Part shown: in pieces, positions 8,620 through 16,708 of the stretch
Position numbering within the stretch: the first letter of the stretch is position 1
How the letters are laid out: each line of letters opens with the position of its first letter
Source: JANNOG01 sp031398915
GTDB taxonomy: Bacteria > Actinomycetota > Actinomycetes > Actinomycetales > JBBAYJ01
Assembly (NCBI GenBank): GCA_031398915.1
Contig: JANNOG010000055.1
Coordinates: forward strand, 1-64,000
Length of the DNA stretch: 64,000 bases
Direction of reading: 5' to 3'
The notes under the pieces: model-generated
Seen by the model: the letters and a program-made list of their open reading frames with translations, nothing else
Databases searched by the model: none
What the model was told of the DNA's origin: nothing
Translations under genes and position numbers: made by a program

Positions 8620-8843
8620 GACGGTAGTTCGGTCACATCCAGCAGGAACGACCGTAACGCCAGGAACGACGACAGGGACTCGCGATGGGCGGCGCATGCC
8701 ACCCAGGTCTTGCGTCGCTCCTCACCATGAATCCGCGGGTTGCGCCACTCCAGGACCCACGCGGCGCCGTCGCGACACCCCTTGGCACTGCAGACCACAT
8801 CGTCCGGGTCGACCTGCTCGTCCAGGACCATCTGCGACGTCAC
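8616..8843 (-). CDS. Small cysteine-containing protein of a SURF1-linked operon
   Basis: This 75-residue protein has cysteines spaced CSAKGC in its first third and CAAH near residue 52, which could bind a metal. It also carries a conserved-looking block rich in Trp and Arg. Similar small proteins between DUF3099 and SURF1 are common in actinobacteria, but I know of no function. Both ends overlap neighbours by GTGA: its GTG overlaps the DUF3099 stop and its TGA overlaps the SURF1 start. The three genes should therefore be translationally coupled. Confidence 0.8.
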   Translation of the reverse strand: MTSQMVLDEQVDPDDVVCSAKGCRDGAAWVLEWRNPRIHGEERRKTWVACAAHRESLSSFLALRSFLLDVTELPS

Positions 8844-9208
8844 GGCTCGTTCCGGTGCGGGGTCGCGACGATCGGGGTGGACGTGAGGGCGGGCATCTGG
8901 TCGGGTGCCAGCGCCGTGACGGGAACGGAGGGGACACGCTCGCGGCCGGCGTTCGCCAACAGGACGGCGATGTACGGCAGCGCCACCGCGCCGGCGACGA
9001 ACAGCCACCGCGTCCAGTGGTCGATGACGGCGACGCAGATGACGCAGGCCGTCCGAATACCCATCGAGATCGCGTAGTTGCGCATCCGTACCGTCATGTC
9101 GGCGCTGTGCGAGCGTCGCGCGGTGGTGATGCGCTGCACCGGCTCGTCGCGACCCGCTCGGTCGGACAGACCCGCAGGTTCCGCCCCTGGATTCAGTCGC
9201 TGCGCCAC
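8840..9208 (-). CDS. DUF3099 membrane protein
   Basis: The 122-residue protein shows the DUF3099 hallmark ITTARRSHSADMTVRMRNY near residues 27-45, followed by two membrane helices at about 46-62 and 68-86. The family is restricted to actinobacteria and is uncharacterised. It heads a coupled unit with the 75-residue protein and SURF1. The start is GTG at 9208, set by TACCGT ending 6 nt upstream. It is divergent from fabG. Confidence 0.88.
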   Translation of the reverse strand: MAQRLNPGAEPAGLSDRAGRDEPVQRITTARRSHSADMTVRMRNYAISMGIRTACVICVAVIDHWTRWLFVAGAVALPYIAVLLANAGRERVPSVPVTALAPDQMPALTSTPIVATPHRNEP

Positions 9209-9214
9209 CCTGTA

Positions 9215-9220
9215 ACGGTA
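9215..9220 (-). promoter_or_regulatory. -10 of DUF3099 operon, leaderless
   Basis: TACCGT on the minus strand ends 6 nt before the GTG start with no ribosome-binding site between. Transcription would begin at or next to the start codon. Confidence 0.55.
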
Positions 9221-9305
9221 CGCACCCCGGGCGGAGACATCACCGCGGGTCCTGGCGGGACTCGACCCCGGATCGTCGGATCACTGCCGCGGCGCCGCCA
9301 TGGGC

Positions 9306-9311
9306 TAGCGT
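9306..9311 (+). promoter_or_regulatory. -10 of fabG-inhA operon, leaderless
   Basis: TAGCGT ends 7 nt before the fabG GTG. No Shine-Dalgarno sequence fits in the gap. Confidence 0.55.
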
Positions 9312-9318
9312 CGCGCCC

Positions 9319-10035
9319 GTGGGTCGACACGCCTTGGTCACCGGGGCCAACCGGGGTATCGGGGCGGGGATCGCCGCTCGACTGGCCGGTGCGGGTTTCA
9401 CGGTGACCGCGGCCACCCGCTCGGGCGAGGCGGGTGAGGCGGGTGAGGCCGACCTGTTCGCAGTGTCGTGCGACGTCAGCGATTCGTCGAGCGTCGACGC
9501 GGCCTTCACGGCGGCCGAGGCGCAACACGGCCCCGTCGAGGTTCTCGTGGCCAACGCCGGCATCACCGGCGATCAACTCCTGATGCGCATGTCCGAGGAG
9601 GACTTCGTCACGGTGGTCGACACCAACCTCACAGGGGCGTGGCGGTGCGTTCGCCGCGCCAGTACGTCGATGATTCGTCGTCGTTGGGGTCGGGTGATCC
9701 TCATCGGTTCTGTGGTGGGCACCTACGGTTCCCCAGGTCAGGTCAACTACGCGGCGAGCAAGGCCGGTCTGGTGGGCATCGCGCGGTCGGTGGCGCGCGA
9801 GGTGGGCGGACGCGGGATCACGGCGAACGTCGTAGCTCCTGGTTTCATCGACAGCGACATGACCGCGGCGCTCGACGAGTCCCGACGCGCGACGTACCTC
9901 GGTGCGATACCGGCGGGTCGCCTCGGAGATGTCGCCGACGTGGCCGCGGTCGTGGAGTTCTTGGCGGGAGAGTCCGCCGGATATGTCAACGGCGCCCTGG
10001 TGCCGGTCGACGGCGGCCTGGGCATGGGTCACTAA
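9319..10035 (+). CDS. fabG: 3-oxoacyl-ACP reductase FabG (MabA-like)
   Basis: The 238-residue SDR reduces 3-oxoacyl-ACP with NADPH in fatty-acid elongation. It has TGANRGIG at 8-15, an NAGI motif near 77, a catalytic serine in IGSVVG, and YAASK with the active Tyr and Lys at about 144-148. The inhA gene follows 20 bp downstream, as in mycobacteria and Streptomyces, so the two act in consecutive steps. A loop after strand 2 holds three Gly-Glu-Ala units coded by a 9-bp repeat (9424-9450). The start is GTG. Confidence 0.93.
   Translation: MGRHALVTGANRGIGAGIAARLAGAGFTVTAATRSGEAGEAGEADLFAVSCDVSDSSSVDAAFTAAEAQHGPVEVLVANAGITGDQLLMRMSEEDFVTVVDTNLTGAWRCVRRASTSMIRRRWGRVILIGSVVGTYGSPGQVNYAASKAGLVGIARSVAREVGGRGITANVVAPGFIDSDMTAALDESRRATYLGAIPAGRLGDVADVAAVVEFLAGESAGYVNGALVPVDGGLGMGH
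9424..9450 (+). repeat. 9-bp coding repeat in fabG
   Basis: Three consecutive 9-bp units (GGCGAGGCG, GGTGAGGCG, GGTGAGGCC) encode Gly-Glu-Ala three times. The repeat sits in a surface loop between the nucleotide-binding strands, where length variation is likely to be tolerated. Confidence 0.8.
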
Positions 10036-10055
10036 CGGAGAACGGACGCCACATC

Positions 10056-10823
10056 ATGGGACTGCTCGACGGCTCGCGCCTGCTGATAACCGGCGTCTTG
10101 AAGGACACCTCGATCGCCTTCCACGTCGCCCGCATCGCACAGGAGGAAGGCGCCCAGGTCGTCCTGACCTCGTTCGGGCGCACCATGAAGGTCACCCAGA
10201 CGATCGCGCGTCGGCTGCCCGTCACGCCGCCGATCGTCGAGTTGGACGTCACCTCCGTCGCGGACCTCGACGCCTTGGCGCAACGGTGCCGTGAACACGT
10301 CGACGGCATCGACGGCGTCGTCCACTCGATCGGGTACGCCCCGGCGTCGGCCCTCGGCGGAGGGTTCCTCCAGACTCCGTGGGAGGACGTGGCAACCGCG
10401 CTGCACGTCTCGGCGTACTCGCTCAAGTCACTGACGATGGCAGCGCGACCGTTGATGGGCCGCGGGTCGGCGGTCGTGGGGCTGACCTTCGACGCCTCCG
10501 TGGCCTGGCCCGTGTACGACTGGATGGGCGTGGCCAAGGCGGCCTTCGAGTCGACCGCCCGCTACCTGGCGCGTGACCTCGGTCCTGACGGGATCCGGGT
10601 CAATCTGGTCGCTGCCGGTCCGTTGCGGACCACCGCGGCGGGCGCCATCCCCGGCTTCGAGGGCTTCGAGGACACCTGGCGAGAGCGCGCCCCGCTCGGG
10701 TGGGACCTGCGCGACCCGACCCCGACGGCGCGCGCCTGCTGTGCCCTGCTGAGCGGGTGGTTCCCGGCGACCACGGGCGAGATCGTGCACGTCGACGGCG
10801 GGGTTCACGCGGTGGGAGCGTGA
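10056..10823 (+). CDS. inhA: NADH-dependent enoyl-ACP reductase, InhA type
   Basis: The 255-residue enzyme reduces trans-2-enoyl-ACP, the last step of each fatty-acid elongation cycle. It has the FabI/InhA nucleotide motif GVLKDTSIAFH at about 14-24. The catalytic Tyr-x6-Lys appears as YDWMGVAK, matching the YNWMTVAK of InhA rather than classical YxxxK. The sequence around TFDASVAWPVY is also of InhA type. It lies 20 bp after fabG, and sixA overlaps its stop. Presence of this form does not by itself prove mycolic acid synthesis. Confidence 0.93.
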   Translation: MGLLDGSRLLITGVLKDTSIAFHVARIAQEEGAQVVLTSFGRTMKVTQTIARRLPVTPPIVELDVTSVADLDALAQRCREHVDGIDGVVHSIGYAPASALGGGFLQTPWEDVATALHVSAYSLKSLTMAARPLMGRGSAVVGLTFDASVAWPVYDWMGVAKAAFESTARYLARDLGPDGIRVNLVAAGPLRTTAAGAIPGFEGFEDTWRERAPLGWDLRDPTPTARACCALLSGWFPATTGEIVHVDGGVHAVGA

Positions 10824-11341
10824 GCGATCGACTTCTTCTGCTGGTCCGCCATGCCAAGGCCGCGCGACCGCCCGCCACTGCCGATCACGACCGCCCGTTG
10901 ACACCGGCCGGAGTCGAGCAGGCCAGGGCCATGGGCACCCGGCTGGAGACCCAGGGCCTGGTCCCCGACCTCGCCCTGGTGTCGCCGGCCGCCCGGGCCG
11001 CGCAGACGTGGCACGAGGTGGCCGATCAGTGGGCTCCCGACCGACGCTCCCGAGTACGGGTGGTCAGCGAGGCGTCGCTGTACGAGGCGACGCCGCAGGC
11101 CGTCCTCGACGCCGTCGAGCTGTATGCGCAGGACCAGCGGGTTGTCGTGGTGTGCGCGCACGAGCCCGCGCTGTCCGAAGTGGCACACCTGCTGGCGGGC
11201 CCGGGCAGTGATCCGCTGGCCGTCGCCGGTGTGGTCGAGGGCCTGCGCACCGGGTCGGCCGCGGTGATCACGGTCGAAGGCGGCTGGGTCGAGCGCGGGG
11301 CCACCCGCCTGGTTGCCGTGCACGACCCGCGAGTCGACTAG
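10820..11341 (+). CDS. SixA-like histidine phosphatase
   Basis: The 173-residue protein belongs to the histidine phosphatase superfamily. The catalytic RHAK motif (R9, H10) lies at the N-terminus, and the second histidine lies in CAHEPALS near residue 116. The short length and RHAK form fit the SixA group, whose E. coli member dephosphorylates a phosphohistidine protein. The true substrate here is unknown. The GTG start overlaps the inhA stop (GTGA). Its TAG stop shares CTAG with the serB stop on the other strand. Confidence 0.87.
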   Translation: MSDRLLLLVRHAKAARPPATADHDRPLTPAGVEQARAMGTRLETQGLVPDLALVSPAARAAQTWHEVADQWAPDRRSRVRVVSEASLYEATPQAVLDAVELYAQDQRVVVVCAHEPALSEVAHLLAGPGSDPLAVAGVVEGLRTGSAAVITVEGGWVERGATRLVAVHDPRVD

Positions 11342-12546
11342 AGGTCGTCCGCCTCGGCGATCTCGTCGTGGGTGAGACCCAGCAGGAAGAGCACCGAATC
11401 GAGATAGGGCATGGTCACCGAGGCGTCGGCCTGCTCCCGGACGACGGGCTTGGCATTGAAGGCGATGCCCAGCCCCGCTGCCGCCAACATGTCCAGATCG
11501 TTCGCGCCGTCACCGATGGCCACGGTGCGAGACATGGGGAGGTCGTCGTCGCCGGCGAAGCGCCGCAGGGCGTCGGCCTTCGCCCTGCGATCCACGACCG
11601 GTGCGTCGAGTCGCCCGGTCAGCACACCGTCCACCACCTCGAGCGAGTTGGCGTGCACCCGGCGAATCCCCAGTGACGCGGCCAACGGGTCCACCACCTG
11701 CCGGAACCCACCCGAGACCAGCGCGAGGGTGTACCCGAGGCGTCGCAGGGTACGGGTCAGCGTCTGCGCCCCCGGCGTCAACCGGATCTGGGCACCGACG
11801 GTCCGAAACACCTCGTCGGGTAGGCCGGCCAGCGTGGCCACCCGGATGCGCAGCGAATCCTCGAAGTCGATCTCGCCGCGCATGGCGCGCGCGGTCACCT
11901 CGGCGACCTCCGCCCCCGACCCGGCCTGATGGGCGAGTAGTTCGATCACCTCGTCCTGGATCAGGGTGGAATCCACGTCGAGGACCACCAGGCGCCGACC
12001 GTGGCGGGCCAGGCCGGACGGCGACACGGCGACGTCCACGCCGAGACTCGCCGCCGTGGCCGTCAGGTCCCGGCGCAGCGCCCGAAGGTCCATCACCCCC
12101 GACACGTCGAGCTCGATGGTCGTCACCGGCTCGGCAGAGAGTCGACGGACCCGGTCGATGTTGGCCCCGGCCGCAGCGAGCCGTGACGTGACGGCCGCCA
12201 CGGCCGCCGGTGACAGCGGGCGACCGAGCACGGCGACGTGCAGTCGGGAGCCGGCGCCAGGTGCGCTGTCACCGGTGCCGGGAAGGACACGGTGCGACAG
12301 ATCGTGCTCGTCGGCGAAGGTGGCGATCCTGGCGGACAGGTCCTCCGGGACATCGCCCGGCGCGACCGGCGACACGGCGAGCAGGACGGCCAGGCTGAGG
12401 TGACCGCGCACCACGACCTGCTCGACGTCCAGCACATCCACCCCGCCGAGGGCGACGGTGTCGAACAGACGGGTGGTCAACCCCGGTCGGTCGTCGCCGG
12501 CCAGGGTGACCAGCAGGGTGCGAGAATCCGCGCCGGACGGCCTCAC
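11338..12546 (-). CDS. serB: Phosphoserine phosphatase SerB with N-terminal ACT region
   Basis: This 402-residue enzyme removes phosphate from phosphoserine, the last step of serine synthesis. The N-terminal 170 residues look like ACT-type regulatory domains. The HAD catalytic domain follows, with DVDSTLIQ (nucleophile Asp about 180), a conserved serine in LVSGGF and GDGANDLDML. The GTG at 12546 gives the usual SerB N-terminus (VRPSGADSRTLLVTLAGDD). Frame continuing further upstream overlaps the LLM gene and is spurious. It is 7 bp after the LLM stop, in a glgC-LLM-serB run. Confidence 0.9.
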   Translation of the reverse strand: MRPSGADSRTLLVTLAGDDRPGLTTRLFDTVALGGVDVLDVEQVVVRGHLSLAVLLAVSPVAPGDVPEDLSARIATFADEHDLSHRVLPGTGDSAPGAGSRLHVAVLGRPLSPAAVAAVTSRLAAAGANIDRVRRLSAEPVTTIELDVSGVMDLRALRRDLTATAASLGVDVAVSPSGLARHGRRLVVLDVDSTLIQDEVIELLAHQAGSGAEVAEVTARAMRGEIDFEDSLRIRVATLAGLPDEVFRTVGAQIRLTPGAQTLTRTLRRLGYTLALVSGGFRQVVDPLAASLGIRRVHANSLEVVDGVLTGRLDAPVVDRRAKADALRRFAGDDDLPMSRTVAIGDGANDLDMLAAAGLGIAFNAKPVVREQADASVTMPYLDSVLFLLGLTHDEIAEADDL

Positions 12547-12553
12547 AGCCCGG

Positions 12554-13351
12554 TCAGGCGTTGTTGCGGCGCTTGGCCCATTCGACCCAGCGGCCCACGG
12601 CACCGAGGTCGTAGTCGGGACCGCCCACTCCGATCGTGAACAACCGGGTCCCGACGGCGTGCAACTGCTCGCCCAACTGGTCGGGGTCACCGTCCACACC
12701 GGCGGAACGCTCGATCTCGAGGGGGTCGCGACCGATCTCGGCACACCACTTGTCGAGCACGGCGTGCTTGTGAGCCAGCGTCTCGGCGTCCGCGAAACCG
12801 TGCCAGATATTGGCATGGCGGGCCGTGTAGCGCAATGTCTTCTGCTCGCCACCGCCACCGATGAGGACCGGAATCGGGCGGGTGGGGGCGGGGTTGAGTG
12901 CGCTCAGTCGGCTCTCGATTCGAGGCAGCGCCTCCGACAGGTCGGCGAGGCGAGCACCCGGCGTGCCGAACTCGTATCCGTACTCGTCGTAGTCACGTTG
13001 GAACCAGCCGGCCCCGATTCCCAGGATCAACCGACCGCCACTGATGTGGTCGACGGTGCGGGCCATATCCGCCAACAGTTCGGGGTTGCGGTAGGAGTTG
13101 CAGGTGACCAGCGCGCCGATCTCGACGCGTGAGGTCTGCTCGGCCCACGCGCCGAGCATGGTCCAACACTCGAAATGCTTGCCGTCGGGCTCGCCGTACA
13201 GCGGGAAGAAGTGGTCCCAGTTGAAGATCGCGTCGACACCCAGGGCTTCCGCGGCGTCCACGGCACGACGGATCTGGTCGTACTCCGCATGTTGGGGCTG
13301 CAACTGGACACCGATACGGACGGGGCGAGGGTCGGGGACTGCGTCGCTCAT
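12554..13351 (-). CDS. LLM-class oxidoreductase, probably F420-dependent
   Basis: The 265-residue protein has the luciferase-like TIM-barrel pattern, with NWDHFFPLYGE near 38-48, a VTCNSYRNPELLADMARTVDHISGGRLILGIGAGW block near 80-115, and a C-terminal GVGGPDYDL. Many actinobacterial members use F420 instead of FMN, and the particular cofactor cannot be read from sequence alone. It lies between glgC (5 bp) and serB (7 bp), so all three are probably one transcript. The substrate is unknown. Confidence 0.85.
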   Translation of the reverse strand: MSDAVPDPRPVRIGVQLQPQHAEYDQIRRAVDAAEALGVDAIFNWDHFFPLYGEPDGKHFECWTMLGAWAEQTSRVEIGALVTCNSYRNPELLADMARTVDHISGGRLILGIGAGWFQRDYDEYGYEFGTPGARLADLSEALPRIESRLSALNPAPTRPIPVLIGGGGEQKTLRYTARHANIWHGFADAETLAHKHAVLDKWCAEIGRDPLEIERSAGVDGDPDQLGEQLHAVGTRLFTIGVGGPDYDLGAVGRWVEWAKRRNNA

Positions 13352-13356
13352 ATTGA

Positions 13357-14610
13357 TCAAATCTCCAGGTGTGTGCCCTTGGGCATGACGGTGATTCCGG
13401 ATGGTGTGACGGTAAGCCCACGGGCCCGGTCGACCTCGGCGTCCATTCCGACCCGAACCCCCTCGCCGATGATGCAGTCCTTGTCGATGATCGCCCGACG
13501 GACGACGGCATGGCGGTCGACGATGACCTTGTCCATCACCACGCTGTCGGTGACGGTGGCCCACGAGTGGACGTACACGTTGGGGCTGAGGACCGAGTTC
13601 TCGACCAGCCCACCCGACACCACGGTGCCGGGCGAGACGATCGAGTTGACGGCATGGCCGATCCGGCCGTGCCAGCCGTGGACGAACTTCACCGGCGGGT
13701 AGAACGACGGCGCCGTGATGATCGGCCACTCGTAGTTGTACAGGTTGAAGACCGGGTGGACCGAGATGAGGTCCATGTGTGATTCGAAGAAGGCGTCGAG
13801 GGTTCCGACGTCGCGCCAGTAATCGCGGTCGCGGTCGGTGGACCCCGGCACGTCGTTGCGGATGAAGTCGTACACGCCACAGTCGTCACGGGCGACGAAC
13901 GACGGCACGATGTCCCCGCCCATGTCGTGCGCGGAGTCGTCGTCGTCGGAATCACCAGTGACGGCGTCGATCAACGCATCGGTGGTGAACACGTAGTTGC
14001 CCATGCTGGCCAGGACCTCGGTGGGGCTGTCGGGCAGGCCCACCGCGTCCTTGGGCTTCTCCCGCCAGCGTCCGATCCGGTCCGGGCGGGCCGCGTCGAT
14101 CTCGATCACACCGAACTGGTCGGCCTGGGACAACGGCTGGCGGATGGCGGCAACGGTGCACCCGACCCCGGCCTCGACGTGGGCCTGCAGCATCTGCGAG
14201 AAATCCATCCGGTACACGTGGTCGGCCCCCACCACGACGATGTAATCGGGCCGTTCGTCGTGCACCAGGTTGAGGCTCTGGAAGATCGCGTCCGCGCTGC
14301 CGAGGAACCACCGCTTGCCGACCCGCTGCTGCGCAGGGACCGTGGCGACGTAGTTGCCGAAGATCGTGCTCAATCTCCAGGTCTGCGAGATGTGACGGTC
14401 CAGTGAGTGCGACTTGTACTGGGTGAGGACGACGACCTGGCGGTACCCGGAGTTGATGACATTGGACAGGGCGAAGTCGATCAGGCGGTAGTTGCCACCG
14501 AACGGCACCGCCGGCTTGGCCCGATCAGCGGTCAGCGGCATCAGCCGTTTGCCCTCTCCGCCGGCGAGCACGATGGCGAGTACGTGAGCTCCGTTGGTCC
14601 GCTGCGCCAT
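13357..14610 (-). CDS. glgC: Glucose-1-phosphate adenylyltransferase GlgC
   Basis: The 417-residue enzyme makes ADP-glucose from glucose-1-phosphate and ATP for glycogen synthesis. It shows the nucleotidyltransferase signature GGEGKRLMPLT at 18-28, the activator-site RAKPAVPFGG, and a left-handed beta-helix C-terminus with hexad-like repeats from about 300. A short run of Asp (DSDDDDSAHD, about 220-230) interrupts the core and may be a lineage insertion. It is divergent from glgA, with 36 bp between starts. The ATG is set by TAGTGT ending 6 nt upstream. Confidence 0.95.
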   Translation of the reverse strand: MAQRTNGAHVLAIVLAGGEGKRLMPLTADRAKPAVPFGGNYRLIDFALSNVINSGYRQVVVLTQYKSHSLDRHISQTWRLSTIFGNYVATVPAQQRVGKRWFLGSADAIFQSLNLVHDERPDYIVVVGADHVYRMDFSQMLQAHVEAGVGCTVAAIRQPLSQADQFGVIEIDAARPDRIGRWREKPKDAVGLPDSPTEVLASMGNYVFTTDALIDAVTGDSDDDDSAHDMGGDIVPSFVARDDCGVYDFIRNDVPGSTDRDRDYWRDVGTLDAFFESHMDLISVHPVFNLYNYEWPIITAPSFYPPVKFVHGWHGRIGHAVNSIVSPGTVVSGGLVENSVLSPNVYVHSWATVTDSVVMDKVIVDRHAVVRRAIIDKDCIIGEGVRVGMDAEVDRARGLTVTPSGITVMPKGTHLEI

Positions 14611-14616
14611 AGCCCG

Positions 14617-14622
14617 ACACTA
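14617..14622 (-). promoter_or_regulatory. -10 of glgC, leaderless
   Basis: TAGTGT on the minus strand ends 6 nt before the glgC ATG. It shares the 36-bp divergent spacer with the glgA hexamer, so the two promoters overlap. Confidence 0.55.
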
Positions 14623-14633
14623 GTGGCCGCGAC

Positions 14634-14639
14634 TACGGT
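14634..14639 (+). promoter_or_regulatory. -10 of glgA, leaderless
   Basis: TACGGT ends 7 nt before the glgA GTG. It lies 11 bp from the glgC hexamer on the opposite strand. Confidence 0.55.
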
Positions 14640-14646
14640 CGGCATC

Positions 14647-15873
14647 GTGCGAACCGAGTTGATCACCAGGGAATGGCCGCCGGCGGTGTACGGAGGTGGC
14701 GGCGTCCACGTCACCGAACTCAGCCGCGCATTGGCCGCCACCGACGTCGACGTGTCCGTGCGGGCGTTCGGGGCGCAGGCGAGCGCTGCCAGCGGCATGA
14801 CGGTGACGGGTTACGCCGACGTCGAGGAGTTGACCGGAGCCAATCCCGCGGTTCGGACCGTCGGCGTCGACCTGCGGATCGCGGCCGATATCGCCGCGTC
14901 GGATCCGCTCCCGGACGTCGTCCACTCGCATACCTGGTACGCCAATCTGGCCGGGCACACCGCGTCACTGCTGACCGGGCGTCCCCACGTACTCACCGCT
15001 CACAGTCTGGAGCCGCTGCGACCGTGGAAGGCCGAACAGTTGGGTGGCGGATATCGCATGTCGTCATGGGTGGAGGAGTCCGCGTATCGCGGTGCGGCCG
15101 CCGTCATCGCCGTCAGCGCCGCGATGCGCCAGGACATCCTGCGGTGCTACCCGTTCCTGGACGCGGCCCGGGTTCACGTCATCCACAACGGGGTGGACAC
15201 GTCGCTGTGGCGGCCCACCGACGAGACGACGGCGCTTGCCGCCCACGGCGTCGAACCCCATGCCAGAACGGTGGTGTTCCTCGGCCGGATCACCCGCCAG
15301 AAGGGGTTGCCCTACCTACTGCGGGCCGCCGCGACCCTGCCCGCCGACGTCCAGCTCGTCCTCGTCGCCGGAGCACCGGACACCCCCGAGATCCTTGCCG
15401 AGGTCAAGGGTCTGGTCGACGAGCTGCGTGCCCGCCGTAGCGCCCCGGTGGTCTGGATCAACGTCGTCCTGTCGCGTGAGGACCTCAGCCAGTTCCTCAG
15501 TCATGCCACGGTCTTCGTCTGCCCCTCGATCTACGAACCACTGGGCATCGTCAATCTGGAAGCCATGGCGTGCGGCGCCGCGGTCGTGGGTACGGCGACC
15601 GGAGGCATTCCGGAGGTGGTCGTACCCGGAACCACCGGCTGGTTGGTACCGATCGACCAGCTGGACGACGGCAGCGGCACTCCGGTGGACCCGCGGCGAT
15701 TCGTGGACGATCTCGCCGCAGCGCTGTCGGATGCCGTCTCCGACCTGGACCGGGCGCGGTCCTTTGGTGCCGCGGGACGTCGCCGGGTCGAGGAGGCGTT
15801 CTCCTGGCCGACCATCGCCCGGCGGACCATCGACGTCTACCGCAGCGCCGCAGCGCTCAGCCAGGCAGGTTGA
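14647..15873 (+). CDS. glgA: Glycogen synthase, Corynebacterium-type GlgA (GlgM-like)
   Basis: The 408-residue GT-B glycosyltransferase belongs to the actinobacterial GlgA family. In mycobacteria such enzymes transfer glucose from ADP-glucose to glucan or to glucose-1-phosphate, giving maltose-1-phosphate. It has the N-terminal donor loop YGGGGVHV, HSHTWYAN, and the C-terminal E-x7-E motif in YEPLGIVNLEAMACG. GTG 14647 gives the canonical start. Its last 17 bp overlap the convergent 271-residue gene. Which acceptor it uses cannot be told from sequence. Confidence 0.92.
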   Translation: MRTELITREWPPAVYGGGGVHVTELSRALAATDVDVSVRAFGAQASAASGMTVTGYADVEELTGANPAVRTVGVDLRIAADIAASDPLPDVVHSHTWYANLAGHTASLLTGRPHVLTAHSLEPLRPWKAEQLGGGYRMSSWVEESAYRGAAAVIAVSAAMRQDILRCYPFLDAARVHVIHNGVDTSLWRPTDETTALAAHGVEPHARTVVFLGRITRQKGLPYLLRAAATLPADVQLVLVAGAPDTPEILAEVKGLVDELRARRSAPVVWINVVLSREDLSQFLSHATVFVCPSIYEPLGIVNLEAMACGAAVVGTATGGIPEVVVPGTTGWLVPIDQLDDGSGTPVDPRRFVDDLAAALSDAVSDLDRARSFGAAGRRRVEEAFSWPTIARRTIDVYRSAAALSQAG

Positions 15874-16672
15874 CGGCCGCCTCGATCGCGCGGCGCGCCG
15901 CCCGACGTGCCCCCACCAACGCGTCGGCGCGGCGACCTATCTCGTGTCCGGTCACTGCCCCGCCGTCGTCGCCGGTCGCGGCGTCGACGATGGCCAGTAC
16001 CTCTGACGCGGACATCAGCAGGCTGCGCGAGCGGGTGGACAACGTGTCAGGCAGAGGGGGCAGGTGTGCCGCCGCCGCCACCTCGGCCATCGAGGGCCCG
16101 TCCCCGCGCCGCCAGGTCGCCACGTCCAACCGTTCCAGCGAACGCGTCACGTCGTGCAGCACCGTCCGCAGCGACAGGTCAGCCTCGGCCACACTGCTGA
16201 GGGCAGGCGCGGCCGGGTCGCCGCGGGTCGTCCAGAGGTTCCACGTCACCCGGACGCCCTCGTCCTCGACACTCCCGAAGGTTGTGACGTCGGGCACGAG
16301 AGCCAGGCCCCACGGCGCGCTGGCCGCCGTTGCGGTGTCGATGACCACGCACTCACCCGCATCGCAGGCCCAGCCCAGAAGTCCCCTCCCACGCGGCACC
16401 CCGAGGGCGTCCCCGGGGGCGGGCAGCACGACGCGAACCACCGGTGGCACCTGTTCGGCGATGGCCGTCACCAGCACGAACAGGTCGAACAGATAGCCCG
16501 GGTCGGGCAGTGCCAATCCGGTGGTCGCGATCAGCTCGGTCTCGACGTGCTGAAAGACCGTCTCGTGGACCTCCTCGTCCACCACTGCGGTCACGGCGTC
16601 GGCGGCGCTGACCCGACCAGCGACGACGGCTCCGATCCAGGCGGCCAGCGCGGCCGAGCGGGGAAGACTCAC
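15857..16672 (-). CDS. Unrecognised 271-residue protein
   Basis: I do not recognise this family. The protein is soluble, with no signal peptide or clear membrane helix, though residues 62-75 (LFDLFVLVTAIAEQV) are hydrophobic. It is rich in Ala, Val, Asp and Glu and has no obvious catalytic motif. Base composition resembles the neighbours. A TACCCT hexamer ends 6 nt before the GTG start, supporting expression. It is divergent from the orphan ABC ATPase, with 36 bp between starts, which suggests shared control. Confidence 0.75.
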   Translation of the reverse strand: MSLPRSAALAAWIGAVVAGRVSAADAVTAVVDEEVHETVFQHVETELIATTGLALPDPGYLFDLFVLVTAIAEQVPPVVRVVLPAPGDALGVPRGRGLLGWACDAGECVVIDTATAASAPWGLALVPDVTTFGSVEDEGVRVTWNLWTTRGDPAAPALSSVAEADLSLRTVLHDVTRSLERLDVATWRRGDGPSMAEVAAAAHLPPLPDTLSTRSRSLLMSASEVLAIVDAATGDDGGAVTGHEIGRRADALVGARRAARRAIEAAVNLPG

Positions 16673-16678
16673 GACCGC

Positions 16679-16684
16679 AGGGTA
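16679..16684 (-). promoter_or_regulatory. -10 of the 271-residue gene, leaderless
   Basis: TACCCT on the minus strand ends 6 nt before the GTG. The divergent ABC hexamer lies 10 bp away on the other strand. Confidence 0.5.
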
Positions 16685-16694
16685 GGCAGGGCAC

Positions 16695-16700
16695 TAGCGT
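16695..16700 (+). promoter_or_regulatory. -10 of the orphan ABC ATPase gene
   Basis: TAGCGT ends 8 nt before the ATG at 16709. No ribosome-binding site is evident, so a leaderless or nearly leaderless mRNA is likely. Confidence 0.45.
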
Positions 16701-16708
16701 GACGTGCC

